A stretch of DNA of 64,000 bases from CAITJF01 sp032654645. GTDB taxonomy: Bacteria; Pseudomonadota; Gammaproteobacteria; Burkholderiales; Gallionellaceae. A model generated the notes under the pieces. It searched no databases. It saw only the letters and a list, made by a program, of their open reading frames with translations, and had not been told where the DNA came from. Positions 1 through 8,608 of the stretch are shown one piece after another (positions within the stretch are counted from its first letter, which is position 1; each line of letters begins with the position of its first letter). Where the stretch lies: NCBI GenBank assembly GCA_032654645.1, contig JAULAW010000015.1, positions 620,001 through 684,000 on the forward strand, in the 5' to 3' direction. Both the position numbers and the translations under genes were made by a program.

Positions 1-77
1 CCATTCCTGTGGGCTATTTGTGACCCATTCTTCTTTAACGTAACAGCGGCGGTAAGCCGCATTTGAAAAACATTCTC

Positions 78-1220
78 ATGATAAATTACTTTGCGTCCTG
101 CCCGCGCGGCCTTGAAGCGGTGCTGGGTAACGAACTGGGTGCACTTGGCGCACAGGAGGTGCGCACCACAGACGGCGGGGTGCATTTCTCCGGCGACTGG
201 TTGCTGGCCTACCGCGTCAACCTGCGCAGCCGCATTGCCAGCCGCGTGCTTTGGCGTGTGGCAATGAGCGATTACCGCAACGAACAGGATATTTTCGACA
301 CGGTATATGCGCTGCCGTGGGGCGGATGGTTCGACGTATCGCGCACTATCCGCGTCAACGTGGCGGCGATCAAATGCCCGCTGAAAAGCCTGGATTTCAT
401 CACGCTGAAGATAAAGGACGCGGTGTGCGACAAGTTCCGTGCCCTTACCGGCGAACGTCCCAGCGTGGATACCCATGCGCCGGACATCCGCATCCACGCT
501 TTCCTCGAACACAGCCGCATGACGCTGTATGTGGACACCTCAGGCGATGCGCTGTTCAAACGCGGCGTGCGCCAGCACACCAACATTGCACCGTTGCGCG
601 AAAACCTCGCGGCGGGCATTTTGTCCCTTGCAGGCTGGCAGCCCGGCACGCCGCTGCTCGACCCGATGTGCGGCAGCGGCACTTTCTTGATCGAAGCGGC
701 GCAGATGTCGCTCAACATTGCGCCCGGCATAGGCCGCCACTTCGCCTTCGAGAAACTGAAAAATTTCGAGGCCGCCGCGTGGCAGAATATCCGCACAGAA
801 GCGCAAGCGGCGCAACTTCCGGTGATACCGCTGCCGATATCTGGCAGCGATTTATACGGCGATGAACTCAAGGCGGCGCACCTCAACCTGGAGAATGCCG
901 GGCTGCTTGAAGCGGTATCGCTCAAGCAGGCCAACGTGTTGGAAATATCGGCTCCGGCGGAACACGGCATATTGGTAGCGAACCTGCCCTACGGCGAACG
1001 CATGGGCGAACTGGATGAATTGGCCGAACTGTATCCGAAACTGGGCGATGCGCTGAAGAAGAAATTCGGCGGCTGGACAGCTTATCTGCTTACCTCAGAC
1101 AAGGCCATTCTGAAACTGATGCGCCTGTCCCCGTCCCGGCGCACCCCGTTGTTCAACGGCACCATCGAGTGCCGTTTGCTGGAATACAAAATCGTGTCAG
1201 GGAGCAACCGGCCGAAGTGA
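78..1220 (+). CDS. THUMP-domain SAM-dependent rRNA methyltransferase (RlmL N-half type)
   Basis: The product is about 380 residues. It has an N-terminal THUMP RNA-binding region (FASCPRGLEAVLGNELGALG) and a C-terminal Rossmann methyltransferase with the SAM-site motif LDPMCGSGTFLIEAAQ and the catalytic motif NLPYGERMG. The length matches the m2G2445-type half of E. coli RlmL; the RlmK half is absent, as in many betaproteobacterial homologues. The expected role is guanine-N2 methylation of 23S rRNA in the cytoplasm. A TTG at 63 extends the frame by five codons, but the ATG at 78 aligns better with the usual family start (M-N-x-F-A). It is the first gene in the window and appears monocistronic. 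Confidence 0.85.
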   Translation: MINYFASCPRGLEAVLGNELGALGAQEVRTTDGGVHFSGDWLLAYRVNLRSRIASRVLWRVAMSDYRNEQDIFDTVYALPWGGWFDVSRTIRVNVAAIKCPLKSLDFITLKIKDAVCDKFRALTGERPSVDTHAPDIRIHAFLEHSRMTLYVDTSGDALFKRGVRQHTNIAPLRENLAAGILSLAGWQPGTPLLDPMCGSGTFLIEAAQMSLNIAPGIGRHFAFEKLKNFEAAAWQNIRTEAQAAQLPVIPLPISGSDLYGDELKAAHLNLENAGLLEAVSLKQANVLEISAPAEHGILVANLPYGERMGELDELAELYPKLGDALKKKFGGWTAYLLTSDKAILKLMRLSPSRRTPLFNGTIECRLLEYKIVSGSNRPK

Positions 1221-1302
1221 GGCGGGGTTGTGCAATGAACGCGACAGCAAAACTGAGAAACAAGTTTATGGCGAAGGATAGATGCGTGATTCGATAGCCC
1301 TC

Positions 1303-1395
1303 TCATTCATAATGAGTCCACATACGCAGGGCACGGACGGTTCTTTCTTTGGTAAAGACTTCATACACGATCCGGCGCTCATCAGCACAATTGGA
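1303..1395 (-). pseudogene. 3' remnant of a RelE/ParE-type toxin gene
   Basis: On the minus strand a short frame ends with ERRIVYEVFTKERTV and then RALRMWTHYE before a stop at 1303-1305. This strongly resembles the last beta-strands of RelE/ParE-fold mRNA interferases. It overlaps the 3' end of cysC, and no toxin N-terminus or antitoxin is next to it, so I read it as a leftover 3' fragment. The family call rests on the C-terminal motif only. Confidence 0.5.
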
Positions 1396-1978
1396 AGCGC
1401 TCGCGCAAATGTTCGACCATGCGCTCGACGCTTTCCGCAACGCTCAAAACAGAAGTATCCAAGGTAACGCCCGCATGTTCCGGCGCTTCGTAGGGGGCGG
1501 AAACACCCGTGAAATCGGGAATTTTCCCCGCCCTCGCCTTGGCGTAAAGCCCTTTGGGATCACGGTGCTCGCATTCGGAAATCGGTGTCGAAAGATGGGT
1601 CTCGACAAACCGGTCTTCACCGATAATCCGGCGCGCCATTTCGCGATCCTCCCGATAAGGCGAAATGAACGCGCTGATGGCGATCAGCCCGGCATCGTTA
1701 AAAAGCCGCGACACCTCGGCAACCCTCCGGATATTCTCCTTGCGCGCCTCCGGAGAAAAGCCAAGGTCGCGGCTAAGGCCGTGCCGGACATTGTCGCCAT
1801 CCAGCACATAACAGGCATACCCCCCCAAGATAAGCTCCTTCTCCAGCGCAAATGCCAGAGTAGATTTGCCGGCGCCGGAAAGGCCGGTCAGCCACACCGT
1901 GGCCGGCCTTTGACAGTAAAGTTTCGCGCGGTCCTCAGATGTTATACAGGTGTTATGCCAGGTCAGGTTTGTTGTCAT
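1382..1978 (-). CDS. cysC: adenylylsulfate (APS) kinase
   Basis: The 198-residue protein phosphorylates APS to PAPS in the cytoplasm. The P-loop GLSGAGKSTLA lies near residues 33-43, followed by the APS-binding region LDGDNVRHGLSRDLGFSP and the lid region KGLYAKARAGKIPDFTGV. The length is normal for a stand-alone CysC, and no ATP-sulfurylase gene (cysDN) is nearby. It sits between toxin-antitoxin remnants and a surface-polysaccharide operon, where PAPS could supply sugar sulfation, but no sulfotransferase is visible, so that link is speculative. The 170 bp upstream (1979-2148) holds no gene I recognise and presumably includes the promoter. Confidence 0.93.
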   Translation of the reverse strand: MTTNLTWHNTCITSEDRAKLYCQRPATVWLTGLSGAGKSTLAFALEKELILGGYACYVLDGDNVRHGLSRDLGFSPEARKENIRRVAEVSRLFNDAGLIAISAFISPYREDREMARRIIGEDRFVETHLSTPISECEHRDPKGLYAKARAGKIPDFTGVSAPYEAPEHAGVTLDTSVLSVAESVERMVEHLRERFQLC

Positions 1979-2148
1979 CGTTCTTGCTCGTTATGGTTTT
2001 TCGGATCGTTACAAAGGTCAACTCTACTTCATCGGCGCGGGCTCAACATCATCATGCCCCCTGTACAATGGTGGTCATGACGATGTCGAGGTTACGTTAG
2101 CGGAGGAACGGCAAGAGGCTGCAGCAGGCACACGCTTCACCAGACAAT

Positions 2149-2376
2149 CTATGCTGCATATTCAAATACGGGCGCTTCAACAACGCGAGATGGTTTTTCC
2201 TGTTGCCAAATCATTTGCTGCAAATGCTCAACGGTTTCTGGCGAAAAAAACTTTTCACCGGTTTCCAAGCACACCCTGGCTGGCACATGCTCAACGATAA
2301 TAAATTTACCTTCAAACTCCAATGCGTACGTGACCTTCTGGTCAACGAACGATTCTTTCCGGATTTCAGCGATCAT
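2149..2376 (-). CDS. YgiT/MqsA-type antitoxin-like protein
   Basis: This 75-residue protein has the core VPARVCLETGEKFFSPETV, which matches the end of YgiT-type zinc-finger antitoxins (usual pattern PARVC..CGE..FSPETV). Only one cysteine of the usual second CxxC pair remains (C-L-E-T-G) and no upstream CxxC is visible, so it probably does not bind zinc in the canonical way. It overlaps the 3' end of the DUF4258 gene by 11 bp, the usual toxin-then-antitoxin order for this pair. With the partner disrupted by a MITE, this gene may be an orphan. Confidence 0.7.
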   Translation of the reverse strand: MIAEIRKESFVDQKVTYALEFEGKFIIVEHVPARVCLETGEKFFSPETVEHLQQMIWQQEKPSRVVEAPVFEYAA

Positions 2377-2870
2377 TTCGTACCCTCCTAATCTTGAAAT
2401 CTATCCAGAGCTCGGGATCCGGCTCATACAAAGTAACAATCTTAATCAGAGATCGTGACGGATAGCTGCACTGGATATGCAACACTCTACCCGCTGCGGT
2501 CGAGCCAAATATCAGGCAGCTTGGCCCATACTTGTCCTCAGGGTAGACTTCGATCACCTCACCCACGGAAACTGCCTCGCGCAGTTCCTGCACGCGGGTA
2601 CGGCGAACAATACTTTGGTCAACCGCATGCTGCGAAAACTCAAACTGTTCCCGTAAAACCTTTTCACGGATTTCTTCAACCTAAATTCCTCAGTTGAGAA
2701 CAAACAATTTACAGGGGAAGCATCATGGGCACGCTTCTCCCTCACCCCAACCCCTCTCCCCGAGGGAGAGGGGCTTTGCTCCCTTCCCCCTCGGGGGGAA
2801 GGGCTGGGGATGAGGGTTTGCCCCCTGTCGGTTATTTTCAACTGAGGTTTTCAGGTTCAATCATCACCAT
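2366..2870 (-). pseudogene. DUF4258 toxin-like gene interrupted by a MITE near its start
   Basis: The intact 3' part encodes VGEVIEVYPEDKYGPSCLI and LYEPDPELWIDFKIRR, typical of DUF4258 toxin-like proteins paired with YgiT antitoxins. The frame stays open upstream through EFSQHAVDQSIVRR, the expected N-terminal helix, but stops at the edge of the element at 2680-2855. Removing that element and one 5-bp target copy joins MVMI directly to EEIREKVL in frame, restoring an ORF of about 107 codons starting at 2870. As it stands, only an internal GTG at 2593 could start translation, giving 75 residues without the N-terminal helix. It is probably inactive, though a truncated product is possible. Confidence 0.75.
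2680..2855. mobile_element. MITE family A, copy 1 (IS1380-type ends)
   Basis: This 176-bp element has imperfect 21-bp terminal inverted repeats (CCTAAATTCCTCAGTTGAG at the left, CCTGAAAACCTCAGTTGA at the right in reverse complement). It is flanked by the 5-bp duplication TTCAA at 2675-2679 and 2856-2860. Inside are two back-to-back GC-rich hairpins and no ORF. The tips match those of the IS1380-type element at 38386-40120, so that transposase is the likely mobiliser. It interrupts a DUF4258 gene. Confidence 0.85.
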
Positions 2871-3038
2871 CAAGTTAATTGTAAACCCACATTCACGATC
2901 GCAATATCGCACAAAACTGGCGACCTACCGGAACCCATAATGGAAACAACGGGCGCCATCCCCTCTCACGCTGGCGGGAGAGGATCAGGGAGAGACCAGC
3001 GACTTGGCTGCGGTTGTGCAGTCAAGTCGAGTGGCTAT

Positions 3039-3147
3039 GGAAACACGGATTAATTCGTCATCCCCGCGTAAGCGGGGATCCAGTGCCTTTATTTGTCTGG
3101 GTTCCCGCCTTCGCGGGAACGACAAAACCGAATAAATCTGCGCTTCC
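3039..3147 (-). mobile_element. MITE family B, copy 1
   Basis: This is a 109-bp element starting GGAAACACGGATTAATTCG and ending in the reverse complement of GGAAGCGCAGATTTATTCG. It contains two hairpins (CCCCGCGTAAGCGGGG and CCCGCCTTCGCGGG). Flanks CTAT/CTAG look like a decayed 4-bp target duplication. The neighbouring 2861-3038 contains only palindromic repeat fragments (for example TCTCACGCTGGCGGGAGAGG) and no gene. Confidence 0.8.
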
Positions 3148-3211
3148 CTAGTAGTTTCATCAGAGGGAAAACGTTTGTCTGTGCATTATTGCTTGATGTG
3201 CTCACGACAAA

Positions 3212-3979
3212 TCACGAACGCGGCCCGAACAAAATCTGCCGCGCTGCCCCGAGTATGAAAAGCGTGTTGGTCACAAGATAGCGCTTCCATAGCCGCCGTG
3301 GTTCGGAGCAAAGACGGTGCAGCCATTCCAGGCCGTTGTCCCGCATCCATTTTGGCGCGCGATTTATCACGCCGGCATGAAAATCGAATGCCGCGCCCAC
3401 GCCCAACATTACCGCATTCACGCGCCCACGGTGCGCGGCCATCCAGTGACCCTGCTTGGGGCAACCCAAACCGACGAAAACGAAACCCGCGCGGCTGGCA
3501 TTGATGCGCGCTACCGCCGCAGCGTCCTCTTCTTCGGTCAGCGTGCGGAATGGCGGTGCTTCCATCGCCATCTGCAAATCAGGAAACGCCGCACGCAGCC
3601 GCGTTTCAAGCAGCCCAAGCGTCGCTTCCGTGCTGCCATAGAAATAGACCGGCAAACCTTCTGCGGCGCACCGCTCGCACAACACCCACATCAAATCCGG
3701 CCCGCTGATGCGCGGCTGGCCTGTGAAGCCCTGCCAGCGCAACATCCAAGCCACCGGCGCGCCATCCGGCACAGCCATATCCGCCCCGTTCACCACCTTA
3801 TGGAACTTCGGGTCCTGCGAGGCCGTCACCACCACGTGCACATTGCTGATCACCGTATATCGCGATTCCCGCGCCCGCGCCCATCCCAGCAAGCGGTCAA
3901 CTGCATCTGCCCAAGTAATGGCATCAATCTGTGCAACCAGAACACGGCCGGTTGTTCGTTTTTCACTATTCATTTTCAC
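3212..3979 (-). CDS. WecG/TagA/CpsF-family glycosyltransferase
   Basis: The 255-residue enzyme belongs to GT26. Family landmarks are SNVHVVVTASQDPKF, the active-site stretch ADMAVPDGAPVAWMLRWQG and the C-terminal FVGLGCPKQGHWMAAHRG. Members transfer ManNAc, ManNAcA or glucose from a nucleotide sugar onto an undecaprenyl-PP-linked acceptor at the inner face of the inner membrane. It is the last gene of the minus-strand polysaccharide operon, about 100 bp after the GT4 gene. The donor sugar cannot be told from sequence. ATG codons at residues 1 and 3 are both plausible starts. Confidence 0.9.
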   Translation of the reverse strand: MKMNSEKRTTGRVLVAQIDAITWADAVDRLLGWARARESRYTVISNVHVVVTASQDPKFHKVVNGADMAVPDGAPVAWMLRWQGFTGQPRISGPDLMWVLCERCAAEGLPVYFYGSTEATLGLLETRLRAAFPDLQMAMEAPPFRTLTEEEDAAAVARINASRAGFVFVGLGCPKQGHWMAAHRGRVNAVMLGVGAAFDFHAGVINRAPKWMRDNGLEWLHRLCSEPRRLWKRYLVTNTLFILGAARQILFGPRS

Positions 3980-4081
3980 TCCCCCGCTCAGCCAACACAG
4001 CAGTCAAGCTACACCGTCACGATTGCCTTTATCACAATCATATCGAATATTCCAAGCAAATACCGTGCACAACGGCATGAC

Positions 4082-5221
4082 TCATTTTTTTTGTGAGGTC
4101 AAACAACGTTCTATTCCGTCGGCAAAATGGTTCACCATATTTTGCAAGGTGTAACGATCACTATCAGCGAGCGCAGCCTGCTTCATTTTCTGGAGGCGGC
4201 CAGTGTCTTGAATGACTTCCAACACAGCACAGCTGTATGCCTCGGGTGTTTCACCCGCATAAACACCGTTCTCGCCATCGCGCAGGTATGCAACCTCGGG
4301 CGAATGCCGCGCTGTTCGCGTGGTTACCATCACTAAGCCGCTACAAAACGCATCAACGATATGCAGCCCCACTAAACCAGGATTTAGCATCACATCTCCC
4401 ATGCGAAAATACAATGCTTTCTCGCGCCCCTTGCGCACCCCCAACAGATGCAGCCACGGACGGCTTGCCGCCGCCTCACGCAGTTGCGGCATGGAGGGCC
4501 CATCACCAATTACAACCAACGCAAAATCCGGGACTTTCTGGCGAATCATGTCCGCAGATTCGATCAACAACTCAAGACGCTTGTCGGGGTAAAGCGAACC
4601 ACAAAATACCCCGATGGGTGCATTTATCGCAATGCCCAAGCGTGCCCTTTCCGCAGCAAGGTCTGCCTCGTTCCACGAAGCCAAGTCGGCTTTGAAGCTG
4701 CTTGTATCAATTGCGTTGTCTAGACAGGTAATACGCTCTGCGGGAAAGCCCGCCTTGCGCAGAATATCAACCGTCATTTCGGTATAAGCGAACCACCAAT
4801 CCACCCGCGCCAACAGAAAATCTTTCCACTTCTCGCGCAAGCCAGCCGGGGCATCACTCTGAAAATTCTTGCCGTGCCCCCAATAGGCTACTTTACGGCT
4901 AGACCACAACCGGCTCAACAACAACGGATAGTTGGAAAGAATCCTGCTCTCCTGCATCATCACGACCAGGTCAGCATCCTTGAGTGCTGGCGGAAATAGC
5001 TGCCAAACAATATCCCGGCCACCTGCTTCCCAAAAACGGTTATGCACCTTGTGCGCCCAAGGCAACGAGCCTTCATCCTTCTTCACCGATTCGCGCTGGG
5101 ATGCCTGGCCGTGCACCAAGTGCAACTCAATGCCGCGCTCGGCACAAGCTTCGCGCAGTTGTTGGAAAAGAGTCGTGCGGTAATGCAGCAACCTATGCTG
5201 AAGAATCACAACTTTCTTCAC
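4082..5221 (-). CDS. GT4-family glycosyltransferase
   Basis: This is a 379-residue GT-B glycosyltransferase. The C-terminal nucleotide-sugar-binding half shows IGVFCGSLYPDKRLELLIES, then VVIGDGPSMPQLREA and, later, MLNPGLVGLHIVDAFCSG, the position of the family's E-x7-E segment. The N-terminus (VVILQHRLLHYRTTLFQQL) is that of an acceptor-binding Rossmann domain. It likely adds a sugar to the lipid-linked repeat unit on the cytoplasmic side. It starts 11 bp after the acetyltransferase stop within the polysaccharide operon. Donor and linkage are unknown. Confidence 0.85.
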   Translation of the reverse strand: MKKVVILQHRLLHYRTTLFQQLREACAERGIELHLVHGQASQRESVKKDEGSLPWAHKVHNRFWEAGGRDIVWQLFPPALKDADLVVMMQESRILSNYPLLLSRLWSSRKVAYWGHGKNFQSDAPAGLREKWKDFLLARVDWWFAYTEMTVDILRKAGFPAERITCLDNAIDTSSFKADLASWNEADLAAERARLGIAINAPIGVFCGSLYPDKRLELLIESADMIRQKVPDFALVVIGDGPSMPQLREAAASRPWLHLLGVRKGREKALYFRMGDVMLNPGLVGLHIVDAFCSGLVMVTTRTARHSPEVAYLRDGENGVYAGETPEAYSCAVLEVIQDTGRLQKMKQAALADSDRYTLQNMVNHFADGIERCLTSQKK

Positions 5222-5232
5222 TTGAATAATTC

Positions 5233-5865
5233 CTAATCTTTGAATGCAGGTTCGATTACACAGTCATCATAACTGCGCTCGGACAAGCTGAAGCGCCCAT
5301 CACGTATCGCGGCTTCATGACGTGCGATGGTAGCGGCATCAGCGAACCGCTGTCCAACAACGCAAGCGGGAACACCTGCAGCAATGGAATAAGGCGGAAT
5401 ATCCTTGGTCACGACACTGCCAGCCGCCACGACAGCACCCCGCCCTACAGTCACCCCGGTGAGCACGATTACGCCGTAGCCCAACCAGACATCGCTCTCG
5501 ATAACCGCCTTCTCGTCTGCATACGGGCTTGGAAAGCGATGGCTGCCCACCCACGGCGCATAGCGAACCGGAAAACCAATCGCGGAATAATCATGATCGT
5601 GACGCCCTACAATTGCAACGCGATTCGCGAGCAAACAGTAATCACCAATTTCGCAGTTTGCTTCGATGTGTACTTGTTTGCCGATGTAAACACCGTTGCC
5701 TATGCGCAGCAGCTTGGGTGCCCAAAGGCGGGTGCCTTTGCCAATATGCAAATCACGCCCACAAGAAAGATAGGAAGATTTGCCAACTGTAGCGAGCCAA
5801 GTCTGAAAATGGCGGAAGAATATAATTACGAGTTTAATGGTAGACAAGTGGCTTTTCATATTCAT
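5233..5865 (-). CDS. hexapeptide-repeat O-acetyltransferase (WcaF/maltose acetyltransferase type)
   Basis: The 210-residue protein is a left-handed beta-helix acyltransferase. Hexapeptide repeats run from about residue 45 to 180, including DVWLGYGVIVLTGVTVG, GAVVAAGSVVTKDIPPYSI and AAGVPACVVG. A catalytic-type histidine is present in GRHDHDYSAIG. It probably O-acetylates a sugar of the polysaccharide repeat unit. The start overlaps the stop of the BNR gene by 4 bp (ATGA), implying translational coupling. The acceptor cannot be deduced. Confidence 0.87.
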   Translation of the reverse strand: MNMKSHLSTIKLVIIFFRHFQTWLATVGKSSYLSCGRDLHIGKGTRLWAPKLLRIGNGVYIGKQVHIEANCEIGDYCLLANRVAIVGRHDHDYSAIGFPVRYAPWVGSHRFPSPYADEKAVIESDVWLGYGVIVLTGVTVGRGAVVAAGSVVTKDIPPYSIAAGVPACVVGQRFADAATIARHEAAIRDGRFSLSERSYDDCVIEPAFKD

Positions 5866-7226
5866 TGGCGGAAGGAGATAATTGTTGCTCGCTGTCCATC
5901 ACATGTCTTGGCATGAATTACAAATCGTGATTCGGTGGGATAGTATTTTACTTTTGGGAAGCATAGCCCAGTGCTAATCTGGCCGATCTCTTGCCATTCC
6001 ACCTTGTTTGCAGACCGCATAAATACACGTAAGCCGGTGGCAAAAGCCCACACACTTCCTTGGCTATCAACAACAATTTCTGAAGCGGCAGCAGGCATCG
6101 CTTCAGGTGCATTCCAATGTTTGTTGATGCTATCCAAGGTAACCAATTGCCGCCCTCCTGACAGTGGCTGGATAACAACAGCCGGACTTCCATTCGCAAG
6201 CACGGTGACTGACTTGGGAGCATAGAATTTTTCATATGGCCTAACTATCACATCGGATTGGGCGAGTGAGATAGGCATTTTATAGGCCTGCCCATCACTT
6301 TTAAAAAACCGTTCACCATCTGGCGAGAATGCATAACTAGGGTTGATAGTGTCCATCCCTGCGCCGCCCGGACGCCAATTCAAGAAAATATGCATTCCGT
6401 TGTTTGCATCAAAAGCCAAAGTGGGTAGATAGACTGAATAGGTATCCTCGAACGCAAAAGGCGTTTGTGTCGCTTGTTGCGAGCCGCCAAACAAAACAGC
6501 ATCTGCGGTCGAAATCGGGAATGCACCGCCAAGCGGCCACCAGCGCTGTGTTACCACATCATATTTTGCGATAGCACCCGCAAATGCTCTTTTCCCCCAA
6601 TGGCGCGCGGGCTTGAGGGCAAAACGATAAGTGAGATAAATATCTCCGTGCCTATCCGAAAAAAACATGGGATAGGTAACCTGGTTGCCCGGAATTGCCG
6701 CCGAACCAATTTGAGGGAAAGACGTTTTATTTTGAAACTTGACGGTTTCTATTTCCCCCAAAGTAACGGATTGTCCACGGAATTTGAAATTAGAAATGTC
6801 ATAAGGCTTTTCTGAAACGCTGTATTGCCAGGGCATGTTGTGCATGTTGTAAGCAACATGAATGTAACCTTGCTTATCCAAGGCAATTGATGCCTGTGTA
6901 TGCCAAGGATCAAGGATAGTATGATCTTCAATGATCTTCTTTTCCCAGTGCCAAACACCATCGGGCTGACGCACCCCTTTTCGAACCACCGTTATTAAAT
7001 TAACCCCAGGGTTACCCGATGCGCTTGCCGGTTCAACATGTACGGTAAATAGCATTCCATCTCGATAGTCGAACCCGGTGGCAAACACATTCTTATCTCC
7101 TTCGGGGTCAACCACGGTTTCAGGCAGCATAGTCTCAGTATTGATTTCCCCTGCCCATGCAAACGTATATGCACAAACTAGCAATATCAAACTGCCAAGC
7201 TGAACGGTAAGCGACTTTGCGCTCAT
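5862..7226 (-). CDS. secreted BNR-repeat protein in the polysaccharide operon
   Basis: This 454-residue protein has a Sec signal peptide (hydrophobic core LGSLILLVCAYTFAWA, cleavage near AWA-GE) and a body that resembles BNR-4 proteins, beta-propellers related to sialidases and polysaccharide-degrading enzymes (HTQASIALDKQGYIHVAYN, PMFFSDRHGDIYLTYR, PTLAFDANNGMHIFLNW). Several Asp-box-like turns are visible but I cannot identify catalytic residues. It is coupled by 4-bp overlaps both to wzy upstream and to the acetyltransferase downstream, so it belongs to the polymer pathway. It could be a lyase or hydrolase trimming the polymer in the periplasm, or a non-enzymatic binding protein. Confidence 0.7.
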   Translation of the reverse strand: MSAKSLTVQLGSLILLVCAYTFAWAGEINTETMLPETVVDPEGDKNVFATGFDYRDGMLFTVHVEPASASGNPGVNLITVVRKGVRQPDGVWHWEKKIIEDHTILDPWHTQASIALDKQGYIHVAYNMHNMPWQYSVSEKPYDISNFKFRGQSVTLGEIETVKFQNKTSFPQIGSAAIPGNQVTYPMFFSDRHGDIYLTYRFALKPARHWGKRAFAGAIAKYDVVTQRWWPLGGAFPISTADAVLFGGSQQATQTPFAFEDTYSVYLPTLAFDANNGMHIFLNWRPGGAGMDTINPSYAFSPDGERFFKSDGQAYKMPISLAQSDVIVRPYEKFYAPKSVTVLANGSPAVVIQPLSGGRQLVTLDSINKHWNAPEAMPAAASEIVVDSQGSVWAFATGLRVFMRSANKVEWQEIGQISTGLCFPKVKYYPTESRFVIHAKTCDGQRATIISFRQ

Positions 7227-8608
7227 AGCCTGGCGCCGCGTTGTATTGTGTACGAATTTCTAGCCACAAAAATTTTAGGCTTTGGTTGAGCAGTTAACGT
7301 TGAAACGCGGGCATGCACTTCAAGAAGTGAAATGCAAAAAACAATCCACCAGAGATGCGTGGTTCGCAATAAAGAAGTTTCTGCATAATTGATAATAAGA
7401 ATGGAGGTCAGCAATGCGCCATGAAATAGTGCATCATTTTGCCCACCCATTCGATAAAGCCTGAATATTTTAGCGGCATGTTGAACCAATACGATTAGCA
7501 ATAAAACAAGCCCAATCAGTCCAATTTCATTGATGACATCAATATATCCGTTATGGGCTTGCGACGGTGGCCCCCAATTCAAATGAGCAATAACGGCGCC
7601 AGCAGCTCCCTCTTTCCCGATCCAGAAACCCCCATAGCCAATTCCAAACCATGGGTGACGCTCTATCTCGCTGGTCATTAGCTGCCAAAGATAGGTACGC
7701 CCAGTCAGCGTCTGGTTTTTGCCTGTCAAGACATATATGTCATCAACAAGCTTTTCAAAAGGTAGCACTCCCTCACGCACCGTATAAATTTGCAAAGCCA
7801 ATGCAAATAGCAAAACCAACCCGAACACTACGGAACGTCCCAATACCCCAGCACGCATAATCAATAACCACACACCAACCGTGCCGGTAATCAGCACAAA
7901 TGACAGTATGCTGGTAGTGCTCCGCGAAGCGAGCAATGAGACTATGGAAATAACGAGTAGCAACCCGATAAATTGACGATGCTTTTGAGCGCGAAGCAAA
8001 TCAAAGAGGAAGACCATGCAGGCGAGCATGGAAAACTGACCCCACGTATTTTTGTGTGAAGTAAATGCCTTAAGCGCATGGTCGTTATCAAAAGCGAAAC
8101 CCGGTGAAAAAGCTGCCACCATCAACCCTAACAGGATAAAGATAGATACCGGAATTTTTAATTGGCTCAACAACCCCTTGCCTTCGAATGATAATCTGGC
8201 AACCATTAGACCAATCACTAACACACCAGCAACTTGCACCACCCGCTTAAAAGAGACAACTTTATAAGGTGACCAGAAAACTGATGCCAGCACAAAGAAA
8301 AACAGAAGCATCACCCCCCAAGGTATCAACCTGGTGGGTATTCTGAATATACCCTTCTCATTTCTTAGCGCAGAGTAAGCGCAAAAAAGAAACATGCCCC
8401 CCCAAACAAGCTGTCTGAATAAACTCCCCTCCACAGCGTCCCCACCCCCGCCAACTGGCAACAGACTTAGCCCAAGAATGACAAAAAACAACCATCGGTG
8501 TGGGTTGTTGAGGAGCCAACCGGCTGAGCCGCCGAGAAGAAACCCCAAGATCAATGCACCGATTAGATAAGGGCCGATAGCAAGCACTATGGCAAAGAAG
8601 TCCGTCAT
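7223..8608 (-). CDS. O-antigen/EPS polymerase (Wzy/O-antigen ligase family)
   Basis: The 461-residue polytopic membrane protein has about ten to twelve hydrophobic segments. A large periplasmic loop carries the Wzy_C-type signature TGRTYLWQLMTSEIERHPW followed by FGIGYGGFWIG. It would polymerise lipid-linked repeat units in the periplasm in a Wzx/Wzy pathway. WaaL-type ligases share the fold, but the position between a flippase/GT2 pair and a modification gene favours polymerase. It overlaps the GT2 stop by 4 bp. Confidence 0.82.
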   Translation of the reverse strand: MTDFFAIVLAIGPYLIGALILGFLLGGSAGWLLNNPHRWLFFVILGLSLLPVGGGGDAVEGSLFRQLVWGGMFLFCAYSALRNEKGIFRIPTRLIPWGVMLLFFFVLASVFWSPYKVVSFKRVVQVAGVLVIGLMVARLSFEGKGLLSQLKIPVSIFILLGLMVAAFSPGFAFDNDHALKAFTSHKNTWGQFSMLACMVFLFDLLRAQKHRQFIGLLLVISIVSLLASRSTTSILSFVLITGTVGVWLLIMRAGVLGRSVVFGLVLLFALALQIYTVREGVLPFEKLVDDIYVLTGKNQTLTGRTYLWQLMTSEIERHPWFGIGYGGFWIGKEGAAGAVIAHLNWGPPSQAHNGYIDVINEIGLIGLVLLLIVLVQHAAKIFRLYRMGGQNDALFHGALLTSILIINYAETSLLRTTHLWWIVFCISLLEVHARVSTLTAQPKPKIFVARNSYTIQRGARL

